Assembly: GCA_027487735.1 (NCBI GenBank)
Contig: JAIYDA010000001.1
Coordinates: forward strand, 23,086-87,085
Reading direction: 5' to 3'
Origin: Planctomycetaceae bacterium
GTDB lineage: Bacteria; Planctomycetota; Phycisphaerae; Phycisphaerales; UBA1924
DNA: 64,000 nucleotides
The position numbers were made by a program, and so were the translations under genes. Below are positions 37,239-45,477 of this stretch, in pieces (the stretch's first letter is position 1; each line of letters begins with the position of its first letter). The notes beneath the pieces were generated by a model, which saw nothing but the letters and a program-made list of their open reading frames with translations, was not told the DNA's origin and made no database searches.

Positions 37239-37865
37239 TCGCTTGCGACGGCGATGAGCGAGCAGCGGCGCGGCAAAGAGCAACGCAGCCCCGGGCGAAG
37301 GCACCGCCACGGGCGTGTCAAAGCTCAACCAATCAAGACCAGTGTCGGATGTGCCAGCACCGATGTTGGTGTTGGGCCAGAACTCGACGCGGCGCACGCC
37401 CACCGCGTTCATCGAGATGAGCGTGAAGCTGCTTCCGCTGAAGGTTTGCGATGCAATGAGAGCGTTGCTCGCGTCATAGAGACGCATGTCCACCGCGTCG
37501 AAATCTCCGCCGCCATCGCCCCAGTTGGCAGAGATTGTCCCGCTCACCACCGCCGGCGTCACGCCGTCGCTCAGGTCAACAAAGGTCGCGATGATGGGCG
37601 AGTTATACCAGCCGCCATTGCTCGGAAGGGCCCACGGCTCCGCACCTTGGATGCCCCAAAGCCCGGGCATGAGCTCGGTGAATGTCACCGCTGGATAGTT
37701 CGCCGACGCAAAGACAACCCCGTGCGAAGTGCCCAGTTGCGTCGAAACCGCTGAGTACGGCGCGAGCTCTGTGCCTTGCACCACAATCGCGTGGGCAGGC
37801 AGGGCCAACACCAGCACAGGAACAACAGCGCACGCAACAGCGCGGCAAAGCATGAACGTCGACAT
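37227..37865 (-). CDS. Secreted protein with PSP variant of the PEP-CTERM sorting signal
   Basis: 212 residues. GGAGAGAG lies just before the ATG at 37865. The signal peptide ends near ALPAHA. The middle is a beta-rich exported domain (AIVVQGTELAPYSAV to WLSFDTP) that resembles single-domain PEP-CTERM proteins. The C-terminus is VPSPGAALLFAAPLLAHRRRKR: a PxP motif, a hydrophobic helix and an arginine cluster, i.e. the tripartite sorting signal with PSP in place of PEP, a variant usual in Phycisphaerae. It is probably cut and attached by an exosortase/archaeosortase-like enzyme encoded elsewhere. It overlaps the ctaA 3' end by 12 bp tail to tail. Confidence 0.82.
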   Translation of the reverse strand: MSTFMLCRAVACAVVPVLVLALPAHAIVVQGTELAPYSAVSTQLGTSHGVVFASANYPAVTFTELMPGLWGIQGAEPWALPSNGGWYNSPIIATFVDLSDGVTPAVVSGTISANWGDGGGDFDAVDMRLYDASNALIASQTFSGSSFTLISMNAVGVRRVEFWPNTNIGAGTSDTGLDWLSFDTPVAVPSPGAALLFAAPLLAHRRRKRSCQ

Positions 37866-38141
37866 GTCTCTCTCCAAAGTACATCACGCAACGCCGCGAA
37901 CGCTGGGGCCAGGCATGCCTCGGCGGCAAGACCGTTTGAGCACTCGGGCATTCCCACAATACCGTGAAGTCGCGAAAGTCGCAATGTGATTTGTGGGCAG
38001 GCAGCAGCGAAATCTGCTCTCAACGGCCGAGCGCACCAGTCGAGTCGACACGAGCCCAGGCAAAGCAGCCCAGCAATCTCCTCAACCCAGCGACTGACAA
38101 CTTCGCGTGACTGATGCCAAAGTCACCTCACGACCCGCCCG

Positions 38142-39785
38142 TTACGACATGCCGTGCCAGTGCGGACCAACCAGCACGCCCACCTCATACCACGCGTTCA
38201 CAACGCCGCGCTGCATGCCCCAGATGCCGACCACCCCCGTGGTGTTGTTGCGCCAGACGATGTCGTTCCCGGGCTGCGCATCGAAGCGTCCGCTGCCCGA
38301 ATACGTCCAACCCGACGCGTTGCCGAGAATCGCCCAGCGCTTCAGTCGCAGCTCATCCATGAACCATGCGATCACGTCGCCCGACACTTCGCTCTGCCAG
38401 ATGAGGTCGGGGTGCCCGTCGTCGTCGAGATCGCCCGCACCCACGGTGCGCCAGGTGGTGTCGGCGATGATCGGGATCGGGGTCCATCGCGTGTAGTCGG
38501 CAGCAGTCGGGGTCGATGTCTGCGGGTTGACACGTCGGAGCACGCCGTTCTGCCCGGTCACGCGGTTGTTGTACACCACGTCCACGAGCAGGTTCGCGTC
38601 AAAGTCCGCCGCTGCCCCAGGCCACCACTCATGCGAGCGAATCGTGAGCCAGGGGTCGTTGCGGAGTCCTGTGAAGCCACTCCCAAAGTCCAGGCGACCG
38701 TCGGTGTATCTGGTGAGTCCGCGGGAGAAGAACGACCCGTTCTCGTTGCAAGTCAGCAGCGAGTTGCCGTCGCCCAGGTCGCGCGTCAATCCCTTGAACC
38801 CGAGGTCAAACCTTGCGTCGCGAAAGAACTGGGGCTGAAAGAACAACGACTGGCCCACCGCTCGCGCCGCCCCGCTCAGCACGGGCCTGCCGCTGCCATC
38901 TTGCGTGAAGCTCCACGTCCAGACCTCGCCATCGCCCAGCTGATCGCCCGTCGGCGATTTGCGAACCCACACAATGTCTGCCACGCCATCGACCGCATAG
39001 TCCGTATCGCGGTGCTGTTCGTAGAGCACATTGCGGAAGTCTGCCCGCACAGCGGAGCTCTCGCCCGGCCCTGCGATCACGGCCAACGCCCCGATGCCGG
39101 GCGACGGGGCGATGTTCTCTGCACTCAATCGATGCAGGATCACCCCGTTGAGCTTGACGTGCATCACGGCTCGCGTCTCGCCGCTGGAGAGCGTGAGCTC
39201 GTAGGCCCGTGACGCATCAAAGCCAAAGATCGCAAGCGACGAGATGATGTTCAGCGGGCTCGCCCAGCTCGCTTTGGTCGCAAGGAACGCGTTGCCCGAG
39301 GCATAGTCAATCCCACCGAACGTCCCCGCGCCCGTCGTCCGATCCCAGTGCAGCACCACGCAGGGCATGCCCGCGTGCGTGCGCTGAAACGTCGCGTTCG
39401 TTGTTGCGCTCATGCGCCCGCGCAGGCTCGGACCGGGGAGGGGGGCAGTCAGTGCTGCCACCACGGTGGACGTTCCACCGAGGGATGGATTGCCATCGCC
39501 TGCCAATCGATCGGTGAACCGAAAAGTGTCCTGCGTGAAGGTGCTGAGCGAAGTGTCGCCAGTCGCGGTCGCGCCGTCATGCACGCGGCTATACCACGTC
39601 GACTGTGCCAACTGCCAGGCCATGGTGCCGGTCTGCCCGTCCTGCGCGGGCACTGTGCTGGGCCGGAGCAACGGCCGAGCTTGCCCGCTGGCGACCGAAC
39701 TCGCCAGACCCGTCGCGACCGCTGCAAAAACCCATGCCGCCGACCTTGTCCGATTGCTGCCGATTGTTGCTTTGCCGAACTGCAT
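38142..39785 (-). CDS. Secreted FG-GAP/VCBS-like repeat protein
   Basis: 547 residues. GGAGGG stands six bases before the ATG at 39785. A signal peptide (VFAAVATGLASSVASGQA) precedes a jelly-roll-like N-terminal half. From residue about 280 there are FG-GAP-type blades with calcium-binding Asp loops: DYAVDGVADIVWV, ADFDANLLVDVVYNN, GDLDDDGHPDLIWQ and GRFDAQPGNDIVWRN. These repeats usually build a beta-propeller. The last blade contains the phrase TTGVVGIWGMQRGVV seen in similar planctomycete proteins. The function is unknown; an extracellular binding role is likely. Confidence 0.85.
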   Translation of the reverse strand: MQFGKATIGSNRTRSAAWVFAAVATGLASSVASGQARPLLRPSTVPAQDGQTGTMAWQLAQSTWYSRVHDGATATGDTSLSTFTQDTFRFTDRLAGDGNPSLGGTSTVVAALTAPLPGPSLRGRMSATTNATFQRTHAGMPCVVLHWDRTTGAGTFGGIDYASGNAFLATKASWASPLNIISSLAIFGFDASRAYELTLSSGETRAVMHVKLNGVILHRLSAENIAPSPGIGALAVIAGPGESSAVRADFRNVLYEQHRDTDYAVDGVADIVWVRKSPTGDQLGDGEVWTWSFTQDGSGRPVLSGAARAVGQSLFFQPQFFRDARFDLGFKGLTRDLGDGNSLLTCNENGSFFSRGLTRYTDGRLDFGSGFTGLRNDPWLTIRSHEWWPGAAADFDANLLVDVVYNNRVTGQNGVLRRVNPQTSTPTAADYTRWTPIPIIADTTWRTVGAGDLDDDGHPDLIWQSEVSGDVIAWFMDELRLKRWAILGNASGWTYSGSGRFDAQPGNDIVWRNNTTGVVGIWGMQRGVVNAWYEVGVLVGPHWHGMS

Positions 39786-39922
39786 AGAACACCCTCCGAG
39801 TTATCGCCCATCCGAGTGCGGAATGCGGTCGGTTCCACGCGGCACCCGCCTGCCCCTGCTTCGCTTGACGTACCGAACGACCGGACACAATCCAAACAGC
39901 AACGCCCCCGCAACGCCACCAC

Positions 39923-39951
39923 TTGCAAAAACGCGTGGTGCCTGCTAGAGT
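39923..39951 (+). promoter_or_regulatory. Putative sigma-70 promoter of rplU
   Basis: TTGCAA (39923-39928) and TAGAGT (39946-39951) are separated by exactly 17 bases. It lies 66 bases before the rplU start and has no competing gene on this strand. Confidence 0.5.
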
Positions 39952-40017
39952 TGAGGCCCGTCGCGGCGGCCTTGGATGGTGCTGCGAATGCGTGGGATAG
40001 GTCTTTCGGAGTGTGAC

Positions 40018-40344
40018 ATGTACGCGATCATCGAAGAGTCGGGCAGTCAGCGTCGGGTGCAAAAGGGCGACGAGTTCCTCATCGACCTGTGGCGCGAGGG
40101 CGAAGCCCAGGTGGGCGCGAGCATGTTCTTTGAGAAGGTCCTCGTGGTGGGCACCCTTGGTGGCGACACCAAGATGGGCGCTCCCTACGTCGCTAGCGCG
40201 AAGGTCTCGGCTGAGGTTGTCGAGCCCATGGTGAAGGGCGAGAAGGTGCACATCCAGAAGTTCCGCGACAAGAAGACCTGGAAGAAGAAGACGGGCCACC
40301 GCCAGCGATACACGCTGGTGAAGGTGACCGAGATCACGGCCTAA
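40018..40344 (+). CDS. rplU: 50S ribosomal protein L21
   Basis: 108 residues. GGAG six bases before the ATG at 40018. YAIIEESGSQRRVQKGDEFLID is the conserved L21 start (usually YAVIETGGKQYRV), and the C-terminal segment KVHIQKFRDKKTWKKKTGHRQRYTLVKVTEI matches the RNA-binding KFKRRKxYRRKxGHRQ region. L21 binds 23S rRNA. The partner gene rpmA (L27), which normally follows, is absent here; ruvC comes next, behind a terminator. Confidence 0.97.
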   Translation: MYAIIEESGSQRRVQKGDEFLIDLWREGEAQVGASMFFEKVLVVGTLGGDTKMGAPYVASAKVSAEVVEPMVKGEKVHIQKFRDKKTWKKKTGHRQRYTLVKVTEITA

Positions 40345-40443
40345 GAAGGCGGCCTCACAGGCAGGCATGAGAGGCTGGCTTGATGCCTCTCGAGGCAACG
40401 CCCAGCTCACAGCCCCGAGCAAAGCTCCTGATTTCCCTCACAG

Positions 40444-40472
40444 CGCCCCGCACCCCGGGGCGTTGTTCTTTC
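40444..40472 (+). terminator. Intrinsic terminator after rplU
   Basis: CGCCCCG and CGGGGCG form a 7-bp stem around CACCC, followed by TTGTTCTTTC. It lies 100 bp past the rplU stop and makes rplU a single-gene unit. Confidence 0.75.
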
Positions 40473-40504
40473 CCATCGCGTGCCTCGCGACAGTGCGATT
40501 TATC

Positions 40505-40540
40505 GCTTTGCTGCTTTCCCGCTTTGCTGCTTTACTGCTT
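40505..40540. repeat. 8-bp tandem repeat upstream of ruvC
   Basis: Four and a half units of GCTTTNCT/GCTTTCCC (GCTTTGCT, GCTTTCCC, GCTTTGCT, GCTTTACT, GCTT), ending 29 bases before the ruvC start. Confidence 0.9.
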
Positions 40541-40569
40541 GTCCTCCCTTCCCACCGATACCCTCCTCC

Positions 40570-41214
40570 ATGCGCGTGCTGGGCATCGATCCTGGGTTGC
40601 GAGTGACGGGCTACGCCTGCGTGCGAGGCGGGGCGGGGCGTGCCCAGCTTGTGGAGGCAGGGGTCATTCGCCTGCTCGCAAAGCCAGCCGACAGCGACGA
40701 TTGCACCATGCTGGGGGGCAGCGTGGCGGCACGCCTCGTGCGGCTGGATGCGGAGCTCTCGACCATTCTCGATCGGGTGCGGCCTTCAGCGGTGGCGATC
40801 GAGGGCCTGTTTGCACACCGCGCGCACCCGGCAACAGCGATGGTGATGGGACACACACGGGGGGTGCTGGTGCGGTGCGTGCATGCGCGGGGCATCAAAC
40901 TGCTGGAGCTCAAGCCCGCGCTGGTAAAAAAGCACATGACAGGCAGCGGCAGAGCGGAGAAGGGGCAGATGCAGCGGGCGGTGCAGGCGTACTTCTCGCT
41001 CGCAACGCTGCCCACGCCCGCGGACATGGCCGATGCCCTGGCGATTGCGGTGTGCGCGTGCGACAACCTCGGTGCGCTCGCGAGTGACAACCCGGGGCAG
41101 GCAGGCAGCGACGAACTGCTGGCGAGGATTGCCAAGCGCCGCGGGGCGGGCGCAAAGGACAAGCGCAAAGCCTCGAAGGAGCTGCTGGCGGCGGTGCGGC
41201 GGAGCGAGGGGTGA
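40570..41214 (+). CDS. ruvC: Crossover junction endodeoxyribonuclease RuvC
   Basis: 214 residues from the ATG at 40570 (MRVLGIDPGLRVTGYA); no Shine-Dalgarno sequence is visible. The enzyme cuts Holliday junctions in recombination repair. The acidic active-site residues are present: Asp in GIDPG, Glu in VAIEGLFAH, and Asp in the segment ADMADALAIAVCA (normally DAADALA). KKHMTGSGRAEKGQMQ matches the DNA-binding stretch. The C-terminus extends 30-40 residues beyond the typical enzyme and is basic (KRRGAGAKDKRKASKE). ruvA/ruvB are not nearby. The next gene in the same direction is an FtsW-like protein. Confidence 0.95.
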   Translation: MRVLGIDPGLRVTGYACVRGGAGRAQLVEAGVIRLLAKPADSDDCTMLGGSVAARLVRLDAELSTILDRVRPSAVAIEGLFAHRAHPATAMVMGHTRGVLVRCVHARGIKLLELKPALVKKHMTGSGRAEKGQMQRAVQAYFSLATLPTPADMADALAIAVCACDNLGALASDNPGQAGSDELLARIAKRRGAGAKDKRKASKELLAAVRRSEG

Positions 41215-41298
41215 AGGGGCGGGGCGCCGGGGGCGAGCTTGAAGCAGGAAACACGCCGATTTTCGACCGCGAGGGGGTGGTGAGTCGATACTTGCGCC

Positions 41299-42609
41299 AT
41301 GCTGCGCGCGGGCCATGTCATTGCGTTGTGTGTGATCGGGCTGCTGGCGATCGGGGTCATCATGGTGACCAGCGCCGATATGCGCGTGCGCACCGTGGAT
41401 GGGGCAACGCCGATTGCGCAGGTGATGACGCTGAGCGACGTGCTGACAAGCCGGAGCGCGATCTACATGCTGTGCGCGGTGGCGGCGATGGGGTTTGCCA
41501 GCCTGCTGCCCGTACGGCGGTTTGCGAGCTGGGTGGAGAGCGGACCGACGACTGCGCCGGAGAAGAAGCCCTGGCTGGGGCCCGGCATCGGCATTCTGCT
41601 GGTGGGCACGCTCACGCTGCTCGCGGTCTGCGGGCTGACGTATGTGCCTGGGCTGCGGCACGACGTGAACGGCAGCAACCGGTGGATCATGGTGCCCGGG
41701 CTGGGCGAGGCGCTGACGGTGCAACCCAGCGAGATTGCCAAGTGGGGCATGATCGTGGTGATCGCGTGGTATTGCTCGAGGCGGGCGCGCGTGCTGAGCG
41801 CGTTCTGGGTGGGGCTGGTGCCCGCGCTCATCGCGCTCGGCGCGCTCGCGGGGTTTGTGGTGCTGGAAGACTTGGGCACGGGGGCGCTCATCGGAGCCAT
41901 CGGCGCGCTGCTGCTGCTGGCGGCGGGGGCGAAGTGGTGGCACTTTGCGGCGCTGAGCCCGATTCCGATCGCGGGCGTGGTCGCAGCGATCGCGACGAGC
42001 GACTATCGCATGAATCGCATTCTGGCGTTTCTTGATCCGTACAAAGAGTCGGAGGGAATTGGGTATCACACGGTGCAGTCGCTCATTTCGGTGAGCAACG
42101 GGGGCGGGCCAGGCGTGGGGCTGGGCAACAGCGTGCAGAAGCTGGGCTATCTGCCCGAGGGACGCACCGACTTCTTGTTCGCGATTTTGTGCGAAGAGCT
42201 GGGCGTGGGCGGCGCAGCGATGGTGGTGTTTCTGCTGCTGGGCATCGTGTGGGCGGGCGTGCGGATTGCGCGCGATGAACGCAGCGGCATGCTGCGGCTG
42301 GTGGCGCTGGGCATCGTGGGCACGCTCGCGATGCAGGCGATCATCAACCTCGCGGTCGTGACGGCGATGGCGCCGACCAAGGGCATCGCGCTGCCGCTGA
42401 TTAGCAGCGGTGGCACGGGGTGGCTCATGACGAGCTTTTGCTTGGGCGTCGTCGTGGCGATTGGTCGCGGCCAGCCCAGGCACGCGCACGATCACAGTGC
42501 AGCGGCACGCGACATGACCCAGAACGTCGAGAGCAGCACGCTGCCCGCGAGCGAGGTGGAGGCGAAGCCGGAGGGTGTGCCAGCGCAGGTGCCGGTGGGG
42601 GTTGCGTGA
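41299..42609 (+). CDS. FtsW/RodA/SpoVE family cell-shape/division membrane protein
   Basis: 436 residues with about ten membrane helices. GSNRWIMVPGLGEALTVQPSEIAKWGMI is the diagnostic loop (NGAxRWI, QPSE). FLDPYKESEGIGYHTVQSLISVSNGGGPGVGLGNSVQKLGYLPEGRTDFLFAILCEELG contains the rest of the signature and the catalytic-loop region, and ALPLISSGGTGWL near the end corresponds to the PFxSxGGS motif. These proteins are SEDS glycosyltransferases that polymerise peptidoglycan. FtsW or RodA cannot be told apart by sequence alone; the 60-residue cytoplasmic tail is poorly conserved. The presence of a SEDS protein argues for a peptidoglycan wall. Confidence 0.92.
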   Translation: MLRAGHVIALCVIGLLAIGVIMVTSADMRVRTVDGATPIAQVMTLSDVLTSRSAIYMLCAVAAMGFASLLPVRRFASWVESGPTTAPEKKPWLGPGIGILLVGTLTLLAVCGLTYVPGLRHDVNGSNRWIMVPGLGEALTVQPSEIAKWGMIVVIAWYCSRRARVLSAFWVGLVPALIALGALAGFVVLEDLGTGALIGAIGALLLLAAGAKWWHFAALSPIPIAGVVAAIATSDYRMNRILAFLDPYKESEGIGYHTVQSLISVSNGGGPGVGLGNSVQKLGYLPEGRTDFLFAILCEELGVGGAAMVVFLLLGIVWAGVRIARDERSGMLRLVALGIVGTLAMQAIINLAVVTAMAPTKGIALPLISSGGTGWLMTSFCLGVVVAIGRGQPRHAHDHSAAARDMTQNVESSTLPASEVEAKPEGVPAQVPVGVA

Positions 42610-42616
42610 GGAGAGG

Positions 42617-42722
42617 CATTCGGGATTTGGGATTTGGGATTCGAGGGACGCGAGTCGTGCGTTGAATGCTCTTGCGTGCGCTTTCCCGCTCCCTGCTCGC
42701 TGCTCCCTGTTCCCCGTTCCCT
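42617..42722. repeat. 7-bp tandem repeats between ftsW-like and S41 peptidase genes
   Basis: Two blocks. 42617-42644 repeats TTGGGAT three times with TCG variants at the ends. 42684-42722 repeats a CCCTGTT/CCCCGTT-like 7-mer about five times (CTCCCTG, CTCGCTG, CTCCCTG, TTCCCCG, TTCCC). The gap separates two convergent genes. Confidence 0.85.
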
Positions 42723-42724
42723 TC

Positions 42725-44365
42725 CTACGGCCGCTCCTTCGCCTCGTCGAGCTTGCTCCGCAAGTAGGCCTTCGCAAACTCGAGCACCGAGTCGGTGCCG
42801 CCTTTCACAAAGTCTGTTGGGGCGGCGGGCACGAGGACGTCGGGCGTGATGCCCTTGCCATCGAAGAGCGAGCCGTCTTTGCGGAATGTCGCCATGGTGC
42901 TAAGCCTGGCCCAGGCCTTGCCCTGAAAGAGCGACATGCTCTCGGCGTAGCCGCTGCCGCCCGCGCTGGGTTGGCCCATGAGCGTGACGCTGGGAAACTC
43001 CGCTAGGGCGGCGAGGCAGACGTCGGCGGCGCTGAAGCAGCCGCCATCCATCAGCGCGACGATGGGCCCGCTGAGGACCGGCCCGCGACCTTCGCCCGCG
43101 GGCGTAAGCAACCCAAAGTAGAGCGGGGCGAAGCGATCGTCGGGCACCGTCACCTGCGGCGTGTACGACGCGAGGAAGCCGTCGATAGCGTCCCGCTGTG
43201 CGGAGCTGAGGCGGACGTCGCTGCGGAGATAAATGTCGCGGTTCTCGGTGCGTTCTTTGCGTTGCAGCTCCGTCTCGTTGGGCAGCACGAGCACGCGCGA
43301 CGCGGTGAAGACGATGGGCGGATGCCCCGCGGGAAGCAGCGCGTCGGCCAAGAGCGGGATGAGGTCTCGCGCGCCACCTCCATTGCCGCGCAGGTCGATG
43401 ATGAGTGCGCGGGCGGGGCCGCCGGGTTGACTGGGGTTGGCAAAGCCATCGAGCGTGCGGCGGACCTCGCGCAGGCCCGGCACGTCGCCGATCATGGAGG
43501 GCAGGCGGAGGTAGGCGATTGCGCCGTCGAGCATGCCCGAGGAAGTCTGCGGAAAGGGGACGGGCTCATCGGGCACGTTGCGGAGGGCGATCTCAATGTG
43601 GGCGGGCTTAGCGCTGGGGTCGAGGGGATCGCCCAGCGTGAGCATTGCGGGGAGGTCGTGCGGGGGCGGCACGTCGAGCCAGCGCCGGGCGATGGGCAAG
43701 GACGACAGCAAGCCCAGGCTCCAGCGATCGCGCAGCGCACGCGTGCCGCTGGGGACGAAGCGCGAGGCGGCCTGCAACCAGTCTTGTGTCGGGATGCCAT
43801 CGATGGCGAGGAGCTGCGTGTGCGAAGGGTGGTCGGCGGAAAGGGGCGAGCGATCGGCGCGGAGCGCGAGGACGCGCGTCGGGCCTTCGTGCTGGGCGTC
43901 CTCCCAGGGTTGCAGCAGCACGGGCAGCGCGGGGCGGCTGCGGGGGAAGCGGCCTGCGCCGACAGAGCCATGGCCATCGATCGAGCCGGCAAGGGCGAGG
44001 GCGAGCACTTCGCCCAGCTCGTCGAAAGTGATAGATGGTGGCGTGTCGGCGTCCGGGGCTGCTTTGGTGGCGAGGGTGCGGGCGTGGGCGAGTGCTTCGT
44101 CGAAGTGCGACTGCGGCACGGGGGCGATCACGCTGTAGGCGTGGCGCGTGGCGAGCAGGGTTTGCAACTCGGCGAGGGCTTGCTCGACCTGCGGAAGCTC
44201 AACGCGCTCTGCGCGGGGCGTGGTTTGCGGAGAGCGCGCCGGGTTGGGCGTAAACAACTTGGGGCGGGAAGGGGGCGTGGCTTGCGCGAGCGCGATGCCA
44301 GCGCCCGCGACGTACGCAGCGAGCGCGAGAGCAAAGACCTGTGCTGAACGCGCGGCGGGGGGCAC
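42725..44365 (-). CDS. Secreted S41-family (C-terminal processing/tricorn-like) serine peptidase
   Basis: About 546 residues. A GTG at 44365 gives a clean signal peptide (SAQVFALALAAYVAGAGIALAQA); a TTG at 44407 is another choice. The TSPc core shows ALIIDLRGNGGGARDLIPLLADAL, then the nucleophile segment ALMDGGCFSAADVCLAAL with the Ser after the Phe, and LMGQPSAGGSGYAE. The lysine of bacterial CtpA-type enzymes (GKxxxGKG) is missing here; the GGSG form belongs to other S41 branches. A PDZ domain is not obvious. Exported, with an unknown substrate. Confidence 0.85.
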   Translation of the reverse strand: MPPAARSAQVFALALAAYVAGAGIALAQATPPSRPKLFTPNPARSPQTTPRAERVELPQVEQALAELQTLLATRHAYSVIAPVPQSHFDEALAHARTLATKAAPDADTPPSITFDELGEVLALALAGSIDGHGSVGAGRFPRSRPALPVLLQPWEDAQHEGPTRVLALRADRSPLSADHPSHTQLLAIDGIPTQDWLQAASRFVPSGTRALRDRWSLGLLSSLPIARRWLDVPPPHDLPAMLTLGDPLDPSAKPAHIEIALRNVPDEPVPFPQTSSGMLDGAIAYLRLPSMIGDVPGLREVRRTLDGFANPSQPGGPARALIIDLRGNGGGARDLIPLLADALLPAGHPPIVFTASRVLVLPNETELQRKERTENRDIYLRSDVRLSSAQRDAIDGFLASYTPQVTVPDDRFAPLYFGLLTPAGEGRGPVLSGPIVALMDGGCFSAADVCLAALAEFPSVTLMGQPSAGGSGYAESMSLFQGKAWARLSTMATFRKDGSLFDGKGITPDVLVPAAPTDFVKGGTDSVLEFAKAYLRSKLDEAKERP

Positions 44366-44443
44366 GCCAGAGTTGTACGCGGGTGGGCACCCGGGCGCGA
44401 CAGACAATTCGCGGCAGACAACTCGCGGCTGGAATCCGGCGGC

Positions 44444-44944
44444 TTACTTCTGCAACGCTCGCGTCATCACCTTGTGCGGGCCAATGCCGGGCAGCTCAAA
44501 GATGCCGCTGACGGCGACAAACCCGAACTTTTCATAAAAGCCCAGGGCCACCTCGCGGGCGTTGCACCACATCGCGCTGCCCCCCGAGCCCGTGGCGCGA
44601 CCCATGGGATGGGCAGCGGCGTGCTCGATCGCGGCCTTCAGCACCGCAGCCCCAAGCCCCCCACCACTGCGACCTGGGGCTGTTGCCATGCCGCGGAGCT
44701 GCCAGGTGCGGCCATCATCGGGCAGCGAGGCGTGCGGGCCGCGGAGCGGGGCGAGGTAGATGGAGCCAATCGAGAGCAGCTCGTCGCCCACGAACGCGCC
44801 GAAGTGGGCGGTGTCGGCGTCGTGGTCGCCAAAGTAGTTCATCTCCTCGATGCGCTGGTGCGGGCGGAGCACGCGCTGGCGGAGCTCCCACGTGCGGTGG
44901 GCCGGAATGCGGCGAACCTCAATGGCAAGGGCGGGTTGGGCCAT
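44444..44944 (-). CDS. GNAT family N-acetyltransferase
   Basis: 166 residues. The middle has the acetyl-CoA-binding pattern: TWQLRGMATAPGRSGGGLGAAVLKAAIEHA corresponds to motif A (usual R/QxxGxG/A, here RSGGGLG), followed by MWCNAREVALGFYEKFGFVAVSGIF, the last strand-helix of the fold. The acceptor is unknown. It lies 64 bp downstream of a MazG-like gene on the same strand; no Shine-Dalgarno sequence is seen. Confidence 0.9.
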   Translation of the reverse strand: MAQPALAIEVRRIPAHRTWELRQRVLRPHQRIEEMNYFGDHDADTAHFGAFVGDELLSIGSIYLAPLRGPHASLPDDGRTWQLRGMATAPGRSGGGLGAAVLKAAIEHAAAHPMGRATGSGGSAMWCNAREVALGFYEKFGFVAVSGIFELPGIGPHKVMTRALQK

Positions 44945-45007
44945 GGGCGATGATAGAAGGGAGCGGGCGGCAGGTTGGGGCTGCGGGTACGAAGCTGTTG
45001 CGAGGCA

Positions 45008-45310
45008 TCAGTCCTTCACGCCCTCGACTCCGCCCTTGGTGGTGTACTTCTCAAGCGCCTTCTCGAGGTCGACGCCGTGGATGTTGGCGAGCGTGGTGAG
45101 CCAGGCGATGACGTCGGCAAACTCTTCGTCGAGGTTCGCTCGCTGGGCGGGCGTGGGAGACTTGCCCGGCGCGTTGTCTTGCAGGGCGGTGGCGAGCTCG
45201 CCCACCTCTTCGATGAACCACATGAAGGTGCCCGGGGTGCCCCGCGCCGCGTCCGTCGCAAGATACCGATCCTTGATCAACCGCTGAAACGCTGCAAACG
45301 TCAGTGCCAT
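45008..45310 (-). CDS. MazG-like nucleotide pyrophosphohydrolase
   Basis: 100 residues. FMWFIEEVGELATALQ and NLDEEFADVIAWLTTLAN are the paired acidic metal-binding motifs (EExxE and ExxD) of the all-alpha MazG/NTP-PPase family. Such small members hydrolyse non-canonical NTPs to NMP. The C-terminus DLEKALEKYTTKG is the usual end of the fold. It is on the minus strand before a GNAT gene. Confidence 0.9.
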   Translation of the reverse strand: MALTFAAFQRLIKDRYLATDAARGTPGTFMWFIEEVGELATALQDNAPGKSPTPAQRANLDEEFADVIAWLTTLANIHGVDLEKALEKYTTKGGVEGVKD

Positions 45311-45477
45311 AGCCCCAGCATAGCGGCACCCACCGGTTTGTCACAAGCACCCAGTTTTCGACGTCTTCGGTGTCGCTCCTGGCGAACCATCACACGAGGC
45401 TACCAGGTGGTCGGCAAGCTCTTGTCAGAATCACTCGATTCGCCAACAACTCCGAGCCATCTCTCTCGCGGTGCCCT

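Noticed and set aside
39589..40422. Minus-strand frame opposite rplU
   Set aside because: rplU has a promoter, ribosome site, terminator and the conserved L21 sequence; the opposite frame has none of these.
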